From a virus: DNA of 64,000 bases. Below, piece by piece: positions 1-6,543 of this stretch (position 1 is the stretch's first letter; each line of letters starts with the position of its first letter). Under the pieces are notes generated by a model, which was given only the letters and a program-made list of their open reading frames with translations, had not been told where the DNA came from and did not search any database. The stretch is from IMG/VR virus record IMGVR_UViG_3300046167_000733, positions 1-64,000 of that record; one strand, written 5' to 3'. Made by a program: the position numbers and the translations under genes.

Positions 1-11
1 AGGTTTTTATT

Positions 12-305
12 ATGAGAGAAGGTAATCCAAAATACAAATACAGTGAGGACTTGAACCTTGCTGACTTATGGAACTATGTTGATGATACATATGGTCAACA
101 TTATTCTAAGAACAAGTTTCAGGCAACAGAGTTTATTATCGACGGAGGTCATGGAGATGGTTTCTGTATCGGTAATATTATGAAGTATGCCCAACGCTAT
201 GGTAACAAGAATGGTTACAATCGCGATGACATAATGAAGGTACTTCACTATGCATTAATACAACTACATGTTCATGACCACTACGGGAGAGAAGAAGATG
301 AATAG
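12..305 (+). CDS. DUF3310-like small protein
   Basis: 97-residue protein. The central segment (about residues 43-83: GNIMKY, then R-x-G-x-K, then a helical DIMKVLHYAL) matches my memory of the DUF3310 family, small phage proteins sometimes called nucleotide-kinase-like but without an established activity. The start lies only 11 bases into the window, so the promoter is not visible. It overlaps the next gene by 8 bases, which suggests translational coupling in an early operon. Family assignment is by eye from motif spacing. Confidence 0.7.
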   Translation: MREGNPKYKYSEDLNLADLWNYVDDTYGQHYSKNKFQATEFIIDGGHGDGFCIGNIMKYAQRYGNKNGYNRDDIMKVLHYALIQLHVHDHYGREEDE

Positions 306-510
306 AAAACTAAGAAGAACAACTGATGCCGCAATGAGAGGTACATCTGTCATAGATAGAGAACTGGATATGTGGGCAGCAAAATATTCAAGTGGAGGTT
401 CTGTTCCTCGCTCTGTAAAGTTACGAGTTGCAAGACTAGTAGAAGCACGTAAGGTTGCCGGTACAGATGGAAGAAGAGAAGACCGATGGATAGTATTGTC
501 TTACCAATGA
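298..510 (+). CDS. Hypothetical basic protein, 70 aa
   Basis: The ATG at 298 lies inside the stop region of the preceding gene, after a purine-rich GAGAGAAGAAG ribosome-binding region; a longer reading from 268 is possible but has no better site. The 70-residue product is Arg/Lys-rich with no family I recognise. It is probably translated together with the DUF3310-like gene before it, and its 3' end overlaps the first of four micro-genes. Confidence 0.6.
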   Translation: MNRKLRRTTDAAMRGTSVIDRELDMWAAKYSSGGSVPRSVKLRVARLVEARKVAGTDGRREDRWIVLSYQ

Positions 511-581
511 CTATCATATGGACTATTGCTTTTATGGCATTAATCTATATGGCAATATTATTGGGTGATAAAAATGAGTAG
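486..581 (+). CDS. Micro-protein, 31 aa, single membrane segment
   Basis: Predicted 31-residue peptide almost entirely hydrophobic from residue 4 to 26, ending in a short charged tail (GDKNE). It starts inside the end of the preceding gene and overlaps the next micro-gene by 8 bases. No family recognised. Reality is inferred from the regular chain of four similar micro-genes. Confidence 0.5.
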   Translation: MDSIVLPMTIIWTIAFMALIYMAILLGDKNE

Positions 582-657
582 TATTCCGATGGAAGTATGG
601 GCGGCATGTTATGTCTTCGTCTGTATTTTCATCGCAATAATTTGGAAAGACGAATAG
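574..657 (+). CDS. Micro-protein, 27 aa, single membrane segment
   Basis: Second micro-gene of the chain. The 27-residue product has one hydrophobic stretch (residues 8-23) and a C-terminal WKDE tail resembling the WKDD tail of the next micro-protein, so the two may be paralogues. Its ATG overlaps the preceding stop codon. Confidence 0.5.
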   Translation: MSSIPMEVWAACYVFVCIFIAIIWKDE

Positions 658-659
658 TA

Positions 660-755
660 ATGTTAGATTGGATAACAAACCTTGGAACACCTACTCTAGT
701 GAGTGCGTGGATAGGTGGAGCATTACTCGTCGCAATTATGTGGAAGGATGATTAA
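660..755 (+). CDS. Micro-protein, 31 aa, single membrane segment
   Basis: Third micro-gene, two bases after the previous stop. The 31-residue product ends in a hydrophobic segment followed by WKDD, like its neighbour. Probable small inner-membrane protein of unknown role. Confidence 0.5.
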   Translation: MLDWITNLGTPTLVSAWIGGALLVAIMWKDD

Positions 756-827
756 ATGTTGGGATATATTTTTATAGCGGCAGTAGTTACAGCAATACTT
801 GTAAACTATGTAGAAAACTTTATTTAA
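756..827 (+). CDS. Micro-protein, 23 aa, single membrane segment
   Basis: Fourth micro-gene, starting at the base after the previous stop. The 23-residue product is one hydrophobic helix with an NFI end. It lies directly before an early promoter, so it would be the last gene of its operon. Confidence 0.45.
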   Translation: MLGYIFIAAVVTAILVNYVENFI

Positions 828-845
828 AAAAAGTGAAAATAATGC

Positions 846-874
846 TTGACATTCTCTGTTAAGTATGTTACTGT
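846..874 (+). promoter_or_regulatory. Early sigma70-like promoter P1
   Basis: TTGACA (846-851), 17 bp, TACTGT (869-874), inside the long conserved block TGCTTGACATTCTCTGTT found at several other early promoters in this window. It is followed by the recurrent leader AAGAAAGGAAATATTATG. Confidence 0.8.
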
Positions 875-899
875 AAGACATAATAAGAAAGGAAATATT

Positions 900-1052
900 A
901 TGTTTATAGTTAGATGTGCAGATACCCACCGAATGGTATGGGGACTTTTGCAAGAAATCAAAACAGAAGCAGAAGCAATACTTCGTGGACAACAGTTCGT
1001 GGATTGTGGTTTCATTCAGAGATTTGTAATAGAGAGGATAGAAAATGACTAA
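900..1052 (+). CDS. Hypothetical protein, 50 aa
   Basis: First gene after promoter P1, with a strong AAGGA ribosome-binding site in the leader that recurs in the early genes. The upstream in-frame ATG at 846 lies within the promoter and is rejected. The 50-residue product has mixed charge and no recognised family. It overlaps the next gene by 8 bases. Confidence 0.65.
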   Translation: MFIVRCADTHRMVWGLLQEIKTEAEAILRGQQFVDCGFIQRFVIERIEND

Positions 1053-1416
1053 AGAAATACTTTGTCGTCTACTAAGGAAAGACGAACTCGATAAAATACA
1101 CGGAACCTGTAGGATAGGTGAAATCCGAGCAACTCGAAAACAGTTGGCAAAGATACTTGGTAAACCTCGTAAGACTAAGGTGCGTCCTCATATGACAAAA
1201 ACTTTGTTCGAATGGGACTTGGCACTCAAGACCAAAAGTGGTAAAGAGTTCATCGCGACTATACATGATTGGAAGTCGTGGGAGAATGGTATCAAACCAG
1301 AGAACATTACTGAGTGGACGCTTGGAGGTAATCGTAAAAGTGCCAAGAGAACTTCAGATTTATTGGAAGAAGTTCTTTCTGCAGACTCTAGGATTATTGT
1401 TTGGAGGAACGCATGA
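1045..1416 (+). CDS. Hypothetical protein, 123 aa
   Basis: The 123-residue product has an Arg/Lys-rich N-terminal half, then a segment resembling a small beta fold (FEWDLAL, EFIATIHDW), then EWTLGG and a helical C-terminus. I recognise it as the kind of small conserved protein found in T4-like phages but cannot assign a function. It sits between two coupled small genes in the P1 operon, and its stop overlaps the ATG of the next gene. Confidence 0.65.
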   Translation: MTKEILCRLLRKDELDKIHGTCRIGEIRATRKQLAKILGKPRKTKVRPHMTKTLFEWDLALKTKSGKEFIATIHDWKSWENGIKPENITEWTLGGNRKSAKRTSDLLEEVLSADSRIIVWRNA

Positions 1417-1562
1417 TTAGATTATTAGTTGGATTTTTTCTGATGGCAGGAGGAGTAGGTGGTATAGAACAAAATACCGATATGTTCCCTAGTATCTGTT
1501 TCGCGATTGCGGGGTGTCTATTGATGTTCTCTGCAGACTTTGAAAAACTTTCGAAAGATTAA
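1413..1562 (+). CDS. Small membrane protein, 49 aa
   Basis: Starts on an ATGA overlap with the previous stop. The product has two hydrophobic stretches (about residues 3-15 and 27-41) separated by a short polar loop, ending in a charged tail. Last gene before promoter P2. No family recognised. Confidence 0.55.
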   Translation: MIRLLVGFFLMAGGVGGIEQNTDMFPSICFAIAGCLLMFSADFEKLSKD

Positions 1563-1571
1563 AATTAGTGC

Positions 1572-1600
1572 TTGACATTCTATGAAAAATAGTGTATAGT
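1572..1600 (+). promoter_or_regulatory. Early sigma70-like promoter P2
   Basis: TTGACA (1572-1577), 17 bp, TATAGT (1595-1600). It is preceded by AGTGC and followed by the AGAAAGGAAATATTATG leader, as at other early promoters here. Confidence 0.8.
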
Positions 1601-1622
1601 AGTAATATAGAAAGGAAATATT

Positions 1623-1826
1623 ATGTATTCAAGAAGAAGAGAAATAGACGAGATGAAGCATTGTCCTCTTGAGTCAACTATGTTGGCGACTGAGAACTAC
1701 AACCTAATCCGTCCAGAGTTTTATGAATTAGTAGAGAAAACTTTTGGAGACAATATCGTCTACAAAAACTACGCCATTGCCGAGTATAACTTTATACAGG
1801 CAGATATTGATGCGGTAGGTTACTAA
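1623..1826 (+). CDS. Hypothetical protein, 67 aa
   Basis: First gene after promoter P2, with a strong AAAGGA site 8 bases before the ATG. The 67-residue product is rich in Glu and Tyr with no recognisable motif. It shares the last base of its stop codon with the ATG of the next gene (TAATG), so the two are probably coupled. Confidence 0.6.
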   Translation: MYSRRREIDEMKHCPLESTMLATENYNLIRPEFYELVEKTFGDNIVYKNYAIAEYNFIQADIDAVGY

Positions 1827-2134
1827 TGCAACTGTTACATGGTTCAATGACTCACAACATACATGGTCGAAAACGCTCGACCAACGCATGGAAGAAGGCA
1901 AAACCTTACCAACCAAAGGTTAGACTAGAGGATACATATTCTCTGGGCGATGAGGGTAAAAAACATCGTGAGGCATATCCTTCTCTAAGTGAAATGGGCA
2001 TGGACTATGTAACACCAGAAGACAAGTCATATAAGTTGAAGGAATCAAAAAACTACACAGTGGCAATCGGATATAACAAAGGTACATACCAAGTTATTCC
2101 ACAAGACGAAATAAAAAGTATTGGTAGAAAATAA
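1826..2134 (+). CDS. Hypothetical basic protein, 102 aa
   Basis: Starts on a TAATG overlap. The 102-residue product has a Lys/Arg-rich N-terminus (HGRKRSTNAWKKAK) and a C-terminal segment that looks like a small beta unit (YTVAIGYNKGTYQVI). No family recognised. It ends six bases before the late promoter of the tmRNA gene. Confidence 0.6.
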   Translation: MQLLHGSMTHNIHGRKRSTNAWKKAKPYQPKVRLEDTYSLGDEGKKHREAYPSLSEMGMDYVTPEDKSYKLKESKNYTVAIGYNKGTYQVIPQDEIKSIGRK

Positions 2135-2140
2135 GGAAGG

Positions 2141-2148
2141 TATAAATA
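2141..2148 (+). promoter_or_regulatory. T4-type late promoter L1 (tmRNA)
   Basis: Perfect TATAAATA. By T4 spacing (TATAAATA at -13 to -6) the start would be near 2154, just before the acceptor half of the tmRNA. Confidence 0.75.
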
Positions 2149-2152
2149 AGAA

Positions 2153-2530
2153 TATAGTTTGTTAATACGAACTGAAAACTAGGCAGGACGGGGGTGCGAA
2201 TCCCCCCGCCTCCACCATAAGAACTGATGAGACCCACGGAGGGATGCATACCTCTTCGCAATGAGGGCAATAGGTGATACTATCTGACCCCATTTGACCA
2301 GACGCGCAATCGAAAGTCTCTAAACCAATGTCGGTGCATTTGGGTCAGTCTTTTTGATGGGGGCGAATAGTATCGACTGATAGGAATAAGTGAGAGTAGA
2401 ACTATCGTATGACCGCGACATAGGTCAATCTAAACTAACCGCAAATGATAACTCATTCGCACATGAAAACTTTGCCCTAGCGGCATAGTCTTTCGGGGTT
2501 CGGGGACACCTAGCAACAGAAGTCCTCACT
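2153..2530 (+). ncRNA. ssrA: Circularly permuted (two-piece) tmRNA
   Basis: Transfer-messenger RNA for ribosome rescue, in permuted order. The acceptor piece comes first: T-arm GGGGG-TGCGAAT-CCCCC (2190-2206), then CGCCTCC (2207-2213), discriminator A and an encoded CCA (2215-2217). About 140 nt later the coding piece starts with GGGGGCG (2359-2365), which pairs over 7 bp, with one G-U, with 2207-2213 to close the acceptor stem. It is followed by a TATCGACTG element like the tmRNA D-region. The resume codon is GCA at 2441 and the stop is TAG ending at 2488, giving the tag ANDNSFAHENFALAA, with a classic ALAA end. Permuted tmRNAs are known from alphaproteobacteria, some cyanobacteria and some betaproteobacteria. 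The outer ends are approximate. Confidence 0.9.
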
Positions 2531-2549
2531 TATTAATAATGGAGAATTT

Positions 2550-2861
2550 ATGAAAGAATTTATATACAATAGTTGGAACGCAATCTTTGACCACAAGTCA
2601 AACCCCCTGAGAAACATACCCGATATAGGTGTACGCCATATGGTGTTACAAGTACTCGCATGGATGTGGTGTATTGTGTTCGCAGTAATCTTAGGAAGTT
2701 TCCTCGCAGGAGTGTATAGTATGATATTACATATGTTAACACTTGCCGCGATTACGATTACAGTAGGAACCTTTGAAACCGCAAAGAGAAAACCAGAAGT
2801 GTTCATAAGACCTTCTTCAAGTTCAACCTCTTCACGCGGATATGGTGGAGAACACGAATAA
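2550..2861 (+). CDS. Membrane protein with two helices, 103 aa
   Basis: Has a GGAG site before the ATG. The 103-residue product has two hydrophobic helices (about residues 31-53 and 57-75) and a soluble Ser/Gly-rich C-terminal tail. It lies directly downstream of the tmRNA and is probably transcribed with it from late promoter L1, ending at the terminator at 2923-2953. A lysis role (holin-like) is possible from size and topology, but I see no diagnostic motif. Confidence 0.6.
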   Translation: MKEFIYNSWNAIFDHKSNPLRNIPDIGVRHMVLQVLAWMWCIVFAVILGSFLAGVYSMILHMLTLAAITITVGTFETAKRKPEVFIRPSSSSTSSRGYGGEHE

Positions 2862-2885
2862 GGGTTGGTCGCCTAATAGACCCGT

Positions 2886-2953
2886 GAGGTGACATGGTCA
2901 GCACCTCTTTCCTTTCGAGAGTGGGGACATCTTAATTGGTGTCCCTTTTTTTT
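2886..2953 (+). terminator. Tandem hairpins with intrinsic terminator
   Basis: A first hairpin GAGGTG/CACCTC (2886-2891 with 2902-2907) precedes a clear intrinsic terminator: GGGACA (2924-2929) pairing with TGTCCC (2940-2945) and a run of eight T (2946-2953). It separates the tmRNA transcript from the curli-type late unit. Confidence 0.85.
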
Positions 2954-2974
2954 GTGTTTGTAGGATATAATATG

Positions 2975-2982
2975 TATAAATA
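2975..2982 (+). promoter_or_regulatory. T4-type late promoter L2 (curli-type unit)
   Basis: Perfect TATAAATA, five bases before the ATG at 2988. T4 spacing places the first transcribed base on the A of that ATG, so the message would be leaderless. Confidence 0.8.
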
Positions 2983-2987
2983 GGAAT

Positions 2988-3269
2988 ATGGACGCGGTAT
3001 TTACATTAATAAAAGAACTTGGTTTCCCTGTCGCAATGGCAATGATAGGTGGGTTCTTTATGTTTCTTACACTAAAATATATTATGGAAGGTGTTATTGG
3101 ACAAGTAAAAACCCTACATAGTATTACAGGTGCATTAGATAATCGTGTAAAGACTATGAACCACGATATGATAAGGATTGATACAACACTATGTGTCATA
3201 CTTGGATTGAGACCAGACCTTGACAGGATATCAAGGGCAGACGGAAAGAACGACGCAAGAAGAGATTGA
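2988..3269 (+). CDS. Small membrane protein, YvrJ/holin-like (first of pair)
   Basis: 93-residue protein with an N-terminal hydrophobic helix (about residues 10-32) containing LGFPVAMAMIG, then a charged, probably coiled-coil tail. The GFP-hydrophobic pattern recalls the YvrJ and BhlA-type holin-like families. The next gene encodes a clear relative. The start is taken at 2988; the AGGA there is too close to serve as a normal ribosome-binding site. Position at the head of the curli-type unit suggests an accessory in secretion or an independent lysis role. Confidence 0.6.
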   Translation: MDAVFTLIKELGFPVAMAMIGGFFMFLTLKYIMEGVIGQVKTLHSITGALDNRVKTMNHDMIRIDTTLCVILGLRPDLDRISRADGKNDARRD

Positions 3270-3271
3270 TT

Positions 3272-3511
3272 ATGGATGAGATAGTGAACGCGGTAAAGGA
3301 CTTTGGGTTTCCCATAGTTGCCGCAGTTGGAATGTTATATATGATTTACTTTGTATGGAAAACCATTACAGAGGAGATTGAAGCAAAGTTAGGTGACGCG
3401 CACGTTACCCTGATTGGACTTATTGATAGAATAAGAATGTTAGATAACGATATCATAAGACTACAACAGAAGTTAGATACCTGCGATAGAGATGAAGAGA
3501 AAACAAGATGA
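3272..3511 (+). CDS. Small membrane protein, YvrJ/holin-like (second of pair)
   Basis: 79 residues from ATG 3272; a TTG at 3266 is the alternative. It is a paralogue of the previous protein: the same amphipathic start, DFGFPIVAAVGMLYMIYFVW helix and charged helical tail. It ends in an ATGA overlap with csgF, indicating translation coupled to the curli genes. Confidence 0.6.
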   Translation: MDEIVNAVKDFGFPIVAAVGMLYMIYFVWKTITEEIEAKLGDAHVTLIGLIDRIRMLDNDIIRLQQKLDTCDRDEEKTR

Positions 3512-3993
3512 ATAGAGACGATATACTAGATAGAATAAAATACTTCTTTGGAGGTTTGATTATTGCGTGGTTGTTAGTCGCAATACAGAATACGAGTGCT
3601 TGTGCCGCACCTATAGACCATAGGTTCAAGTCACCTTCATTCAATGGACAGAATACATCAAGTCATTACCTAACGATTGAGAACCAAGAACGAACTCGTA
3701 AAGATGCGTTGGAACAAGAGATAGAAGATGCCTTAGAAGAAGCGGCAAGGGAAGCAGAGAATACTACCCTCGCAAGGTTTCTGAGAAACGTGGAGAGTAG
3801 GATTTATTCTACACTCTCAAGACAGTTAGTGGATAGCATGTTCGGAGAAGACCCATCAGATACAGGTGAGTTTTTTGTGGATGGCGCAGGGATTAGTTAT
3901 GTCGTCGATGGCGATAAAGTGGAGTTAACAATTACAGATGAATTCGGGAATGTTACGGTCATTGTTATTCCTATTGGGAATTTTGGTATCTAG
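3508..3993 (+). CDS. csgF: Curli assembly factor CsgF homologue
   Basis: 161 residues. An N-terminal hydrophobic signal or anchor (about residues 14-34, ending SACAAP) leads to a mature start rich in F/S/P/N (HRFKSPSFNGQN), resembling the CsgF N-terminus (FxFRNPNFGGNP) that inserts into the CsgG pore. A Glu/Ala-rich helix follows, then a C-terminal region with YVVDGDKVELTITDE and a V-rich strand that aligns with CsgF's YIVDIANRDGQLQLNVTD. In bacteria CsgF couples the CsgG channel to the nucleator. It overlaps csgG by 56 bases in another frame. Confidence 0.8.
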   Translation: MNRDDILDRIKYFFGGLIIAWLLVAIQNTSACAAPIDHRFKSPSFNGQNTSSHYLTIENQERTRKDALEQEIEDALEEAAREAENTTLARFLRNVESRIYSTLSRQLVDSMFGEDPSDTGEFFVDGAGISYVVDGDKVELTITDEFGNVTVIVIPIGNFGI

Positions 3994-4759
3994 TTGTTCA
4001 AGTCTTGGTATTGAGGAAATCACACTAAGACAAACAGTAGAAGATGCCCAAGTCCAACAAGAGTTACTCTCAGAGAAACTCAAGAATGTTGGAGAACCCG
4101 TTAGGAAACCTTCGGTTGCGATTTATTCGTTTACTGATAAGACAGGACAAAAGAGACAGACAAGTAGTGGTGGTACTTCATTTAGTTCTGCCGTTACACA
4201 AGCACCAGATACTTATCTGATACGCGCGTTGACTCGTGCGGGGAATGGTAAGTTTTTCAAGGTGGTTGACAGGACTCAACTTGAGTCGTTGACAAGAGAA
4301 AGACAACTTATAAGACAGACTAGAAGTTCTTATGAGGGGGAAGGTGCAAAGAAACTACCTGCATTGACTTTTGCGGGTATGATTATTGCAGGAGGTATTG
4401 TGGGTTACGACCACAGTATCGAATCAGGCGGTGATGGTGCGAGGTATCTCGGTATCGGTTCATCGCGTGAGTTTAGTCGTGACACGGTGACTATAAACAT
4501 ACGATTGATAAGTGTCGCGACGGGTGAAGTTTTACTTGATGTAATAACAAGTAAGACTATTTTGTCTACTGCCATTGGCGGTGACATATTTCGTTTTGTA
4601 GAACAGGGTACTAGACTTGTTGAGGTTGAGTCTGGTGTTGCCCGTAACGAGAGTGTTTCGATTGCAACTCAACGTGCTATTGAGACAGGGGTTTTAGAAC
4701 TTATTATTCGGGGAAAAGATAAAAAGTACTGGACTTTAATTAAAGATATAAGAGGATAA
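3938..4759 (+). CDS. csgG: Curli secretion channel CsgG homologue
   Basis: 273 residues. The N-terminus is a lipoprotein signal ending at a VSSC lipobox (Cys near residue 21); the whole signal is encoded inside the 3' end of csgF. The family pattern continues with VAIYSFTDKTGQ, EVVDRTQLESLTRERQ-like spacing, IIAGGIVGYD, ARYLGIG, TVTINIRLISVATGEVL and a C-terminal ESGVARNESVSIATQRAIETGV. All are hallmarks of CsgG, which forms the nonameric outer-membrane pore for curlin export. Length agrees with E. coli CsgG (277). ATG 3950 is an alternative start. Confidence 0.93.
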   Translation: MNSGMLRSLLFLLGILVSSCSSLGIEEITLRQTVEDAQVQQELLSEKLKNVGEPVRKPSVAIYSFTDKTGQKRQTSSGGTSFSSAVTQAPDTYLIRALTRAGNGKFFKVVDRTQLESLTRERQLIRQTRSSYEGEGAKKLPALTFAGMIIAGGIVGYDHSIESGGDGARYLGIGSSREFSRDTVTINIRLISVATGEVLLDVITSKTILSTAIGGDIFRFVEQGTRLVEVESGVARNESVSIATQRAIETGVLELIIRGKDKKYWTLIKDIRG

Positions 4760-4763
4760 TCTA

Positions 4764-5492
4764 ATGGCGATTTTTAAAAATATCGTTTTTGTTATGATGT
4801 TTTTACTGCCTAGTTTTGCGTTCGCGCAGGACAATGAAATCTATATAGACCAATCTGGTGCGGGTGTCACAATCGATATCACACAAGATGGTTCTGGTAA
4901 CAAAGTGGGTGGTTCAGATACTGACTCAACTAAAATGCTAATAAGTGGTGATAATATTGCCCTTAGTATCGATGCGGTTGGAACAGGTAACGACGTGATT
5001 GGTAATATTGTTGGAGACAATAATAGTGTCGATTTAGATGTTGTTGGTTCAACAAACGCAATCAATCTAAACATTGATGCGGCAGATGTATACGGTTCAA
5101 CAGGGGGTTCATTCAATCTAAACCTTGCTGGTTCTGGTAATAATGTTGACCTTGATGTTGCAGGAAATGACCAAGCAAACAACGCAGACTTTGATTGGTT
5201 ACTTGATGGGGATTACAACACCCTTGATTTTGATATCGACGCAAACGACTATACAAGTGAAATGGATATCATAGGTGACAATAATACTTTGACAGTAGAT
5301 GTCGATGGGTATGATGGTCACAGTATGAATATAGATGGTTCGGGTAGTTATTGGGATGTCACTATTGACCAACAATCAACATTACAAACCGATAGTTTGG
5401 AGATAGATTTCAATGGTTCTGGAACAAGTACGACACCTGCTACGATTTGTATTAGTCAGTCTGATTCTGGTACTGCCACAGGTTGCAACTAG
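4764..5492 (+). CDS. Secreted curlin-like repeat protein
   Basis: 242 residues with a clear signal peptide (residues 1-21, AFA/QD cleavage). The mature part consists of about ten imperfect repeats of roughly 20-25 residues built on G-x-x-N and alternating hydrophobic/Asp strands, as in VDLDVVG, LNLNIDA and VDLDVAG. This is the layout of curlin subunits (CsgA/CsgB), here with Asp in place of most Gln. Two Cys occur near the C-terminus. It lies directly after csgG, so it is the likely exported fibre subunit. A calcium-binding beta-solenoid is the alternative. Confidence 0.75.
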   Translation: MAIFKNIVFVMMFLLPSFAFAQDNEIYIDQSGAGVTIDITQDGSGNKVGGSDTDSTKMLISGDNIALSIDAVGTGNDVIGNIVGDNNSVDLDVVGSTNAINLNIDAADVYGSTGGSFNLNLAGSGNNVDLDVAGNDQANNADFDWLLDGDYNTLDFDIDANDYTSEMDIIGDNNTLTVDVDGYDGHSMNIDGSGSYWDVTIDQQSTLQTDSLEIDFNGSGTSTTPATICISQSDSGTATGCN

Positions 5493-6542
5493 TCTAGAAG
5501 ATATAGGTGCTGTTGACCGCGCAGTCGGTTGGCGACAGGTAGTAAGAGAAACAAAAGAGTTAGAACCCAACAAGGGTTTTGACGTTATATCAAACGATGA
5601 CCTTCGTACAGGTGACGGACGAATGCAAGTACGTTTCGTTGATGACAGTAAACTACGGATGACAGAACATACCCGTATCGTCATTGACAATGTTGTGTTC
5701 GACAAAGACCCAAGTAAGTCAGACCTTGCTATGACCTTTGCCCAAGGAACTGCCAGATTTATTTCTGGTGGACTTGGTAAGGTAGACAAAGAGAATATCA
5801 GACTCAAAACTCCGACTGCCACGATTGGTATCAGGGGTACAGATTTTACAGTTACTGTAGATGAGTTTCGGTAAGAGTCTTGATTGTTCTCCTTCCCGAC
5901 ATAAACGGAGTATCCTCTGGTGAGATTATTGTATCCACTATGGCAGGGGAAGTTGTTCTCAATAAACCTTTTGAGAGTACAACGACAACTCTATTTGAAT
6001 CACCACCTTCCAATCCTGCTATCCTAAATTTGAGTTTGGATATGTTGAACAACATCATGATAATAAATCCACCAAAGGAAGAACAGACCTATGCTGACTT
6101 TATGGATACACTCAACGAAAAGAAGAATATAAATCCTCTTGATATTGACTTCCTTGATGAAGCACTATTAGATGAAGACGAACTTGACAGAGACTACCTT
6201 GAGTTTACAGAATTAGATGTAGACTTTTTGAATGTTGATTTCTTACAAGACCTTCTTGATGATTACTCTGACATACTAGATGACAAAGGTTTCCTTAGTG
6301 ATGAACAGAAAGGTGGCGACCTACGCATAGAAGGAACTGAAGAGGGATTTGACACTACTACACAGTTCAACACAATCGTAGATGCCAAGGAAGTAAGACT
6401 ACTTAGAAATGTAAATGATATTGTTGACATAAGTACTGATGTAGAACAATCTACTAGAATAATATATGAGAGTGATGGAATAGAGTTTGACGACATCGTA
6501 ATAAATGGTGGTCAATCTACAACACTAACGATAAAGCAATAA
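5413..6542 (+). CDS. FecR-domain secreted protein (frame broken)
   Basis: Periplasmic or surface protein of about 375 residues once two single-base insertions (near 5866-5869 and 5879-5882) are removed. Signal peptide at residues 8-27; its coding sequence overlaps the curlin gene's 3' end by 80 bases. Residues about 55-155 are a FecR domain: LRTGDGRMQVRFVDDSKLRM, then ARFISGG, then TPTATIGIRGTDFTV. The C-terminal half is very acidic with repeated DFLD/VDFLN units. FecR domains act in envelope sensing, and FecR proteins next to CHASE2 cyclases are a known bacterial arrangement. As written, the reading stops at 5874 and resumes at about 5880. Confidence 0.85.
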
Positions 6543-6543
6543 T

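Noticed and set aside
2185-2217. Stand-alone tRNA ending in CCA
   Set aside because: Only a T-arm and the 3' acceptor strand are present; the partner strand is found 140 nt downstream at the tmRNA coding half.
2225-2320. Hammerhead-ribozyme-like CTGATGAG...CGAAA in the tmRNA intervening segment
   Set aside because: The stem needed between CTGATGA and GAAA does not form; GAGAC/GTCTC pairing is in the wrong place for the hammerhead layout.
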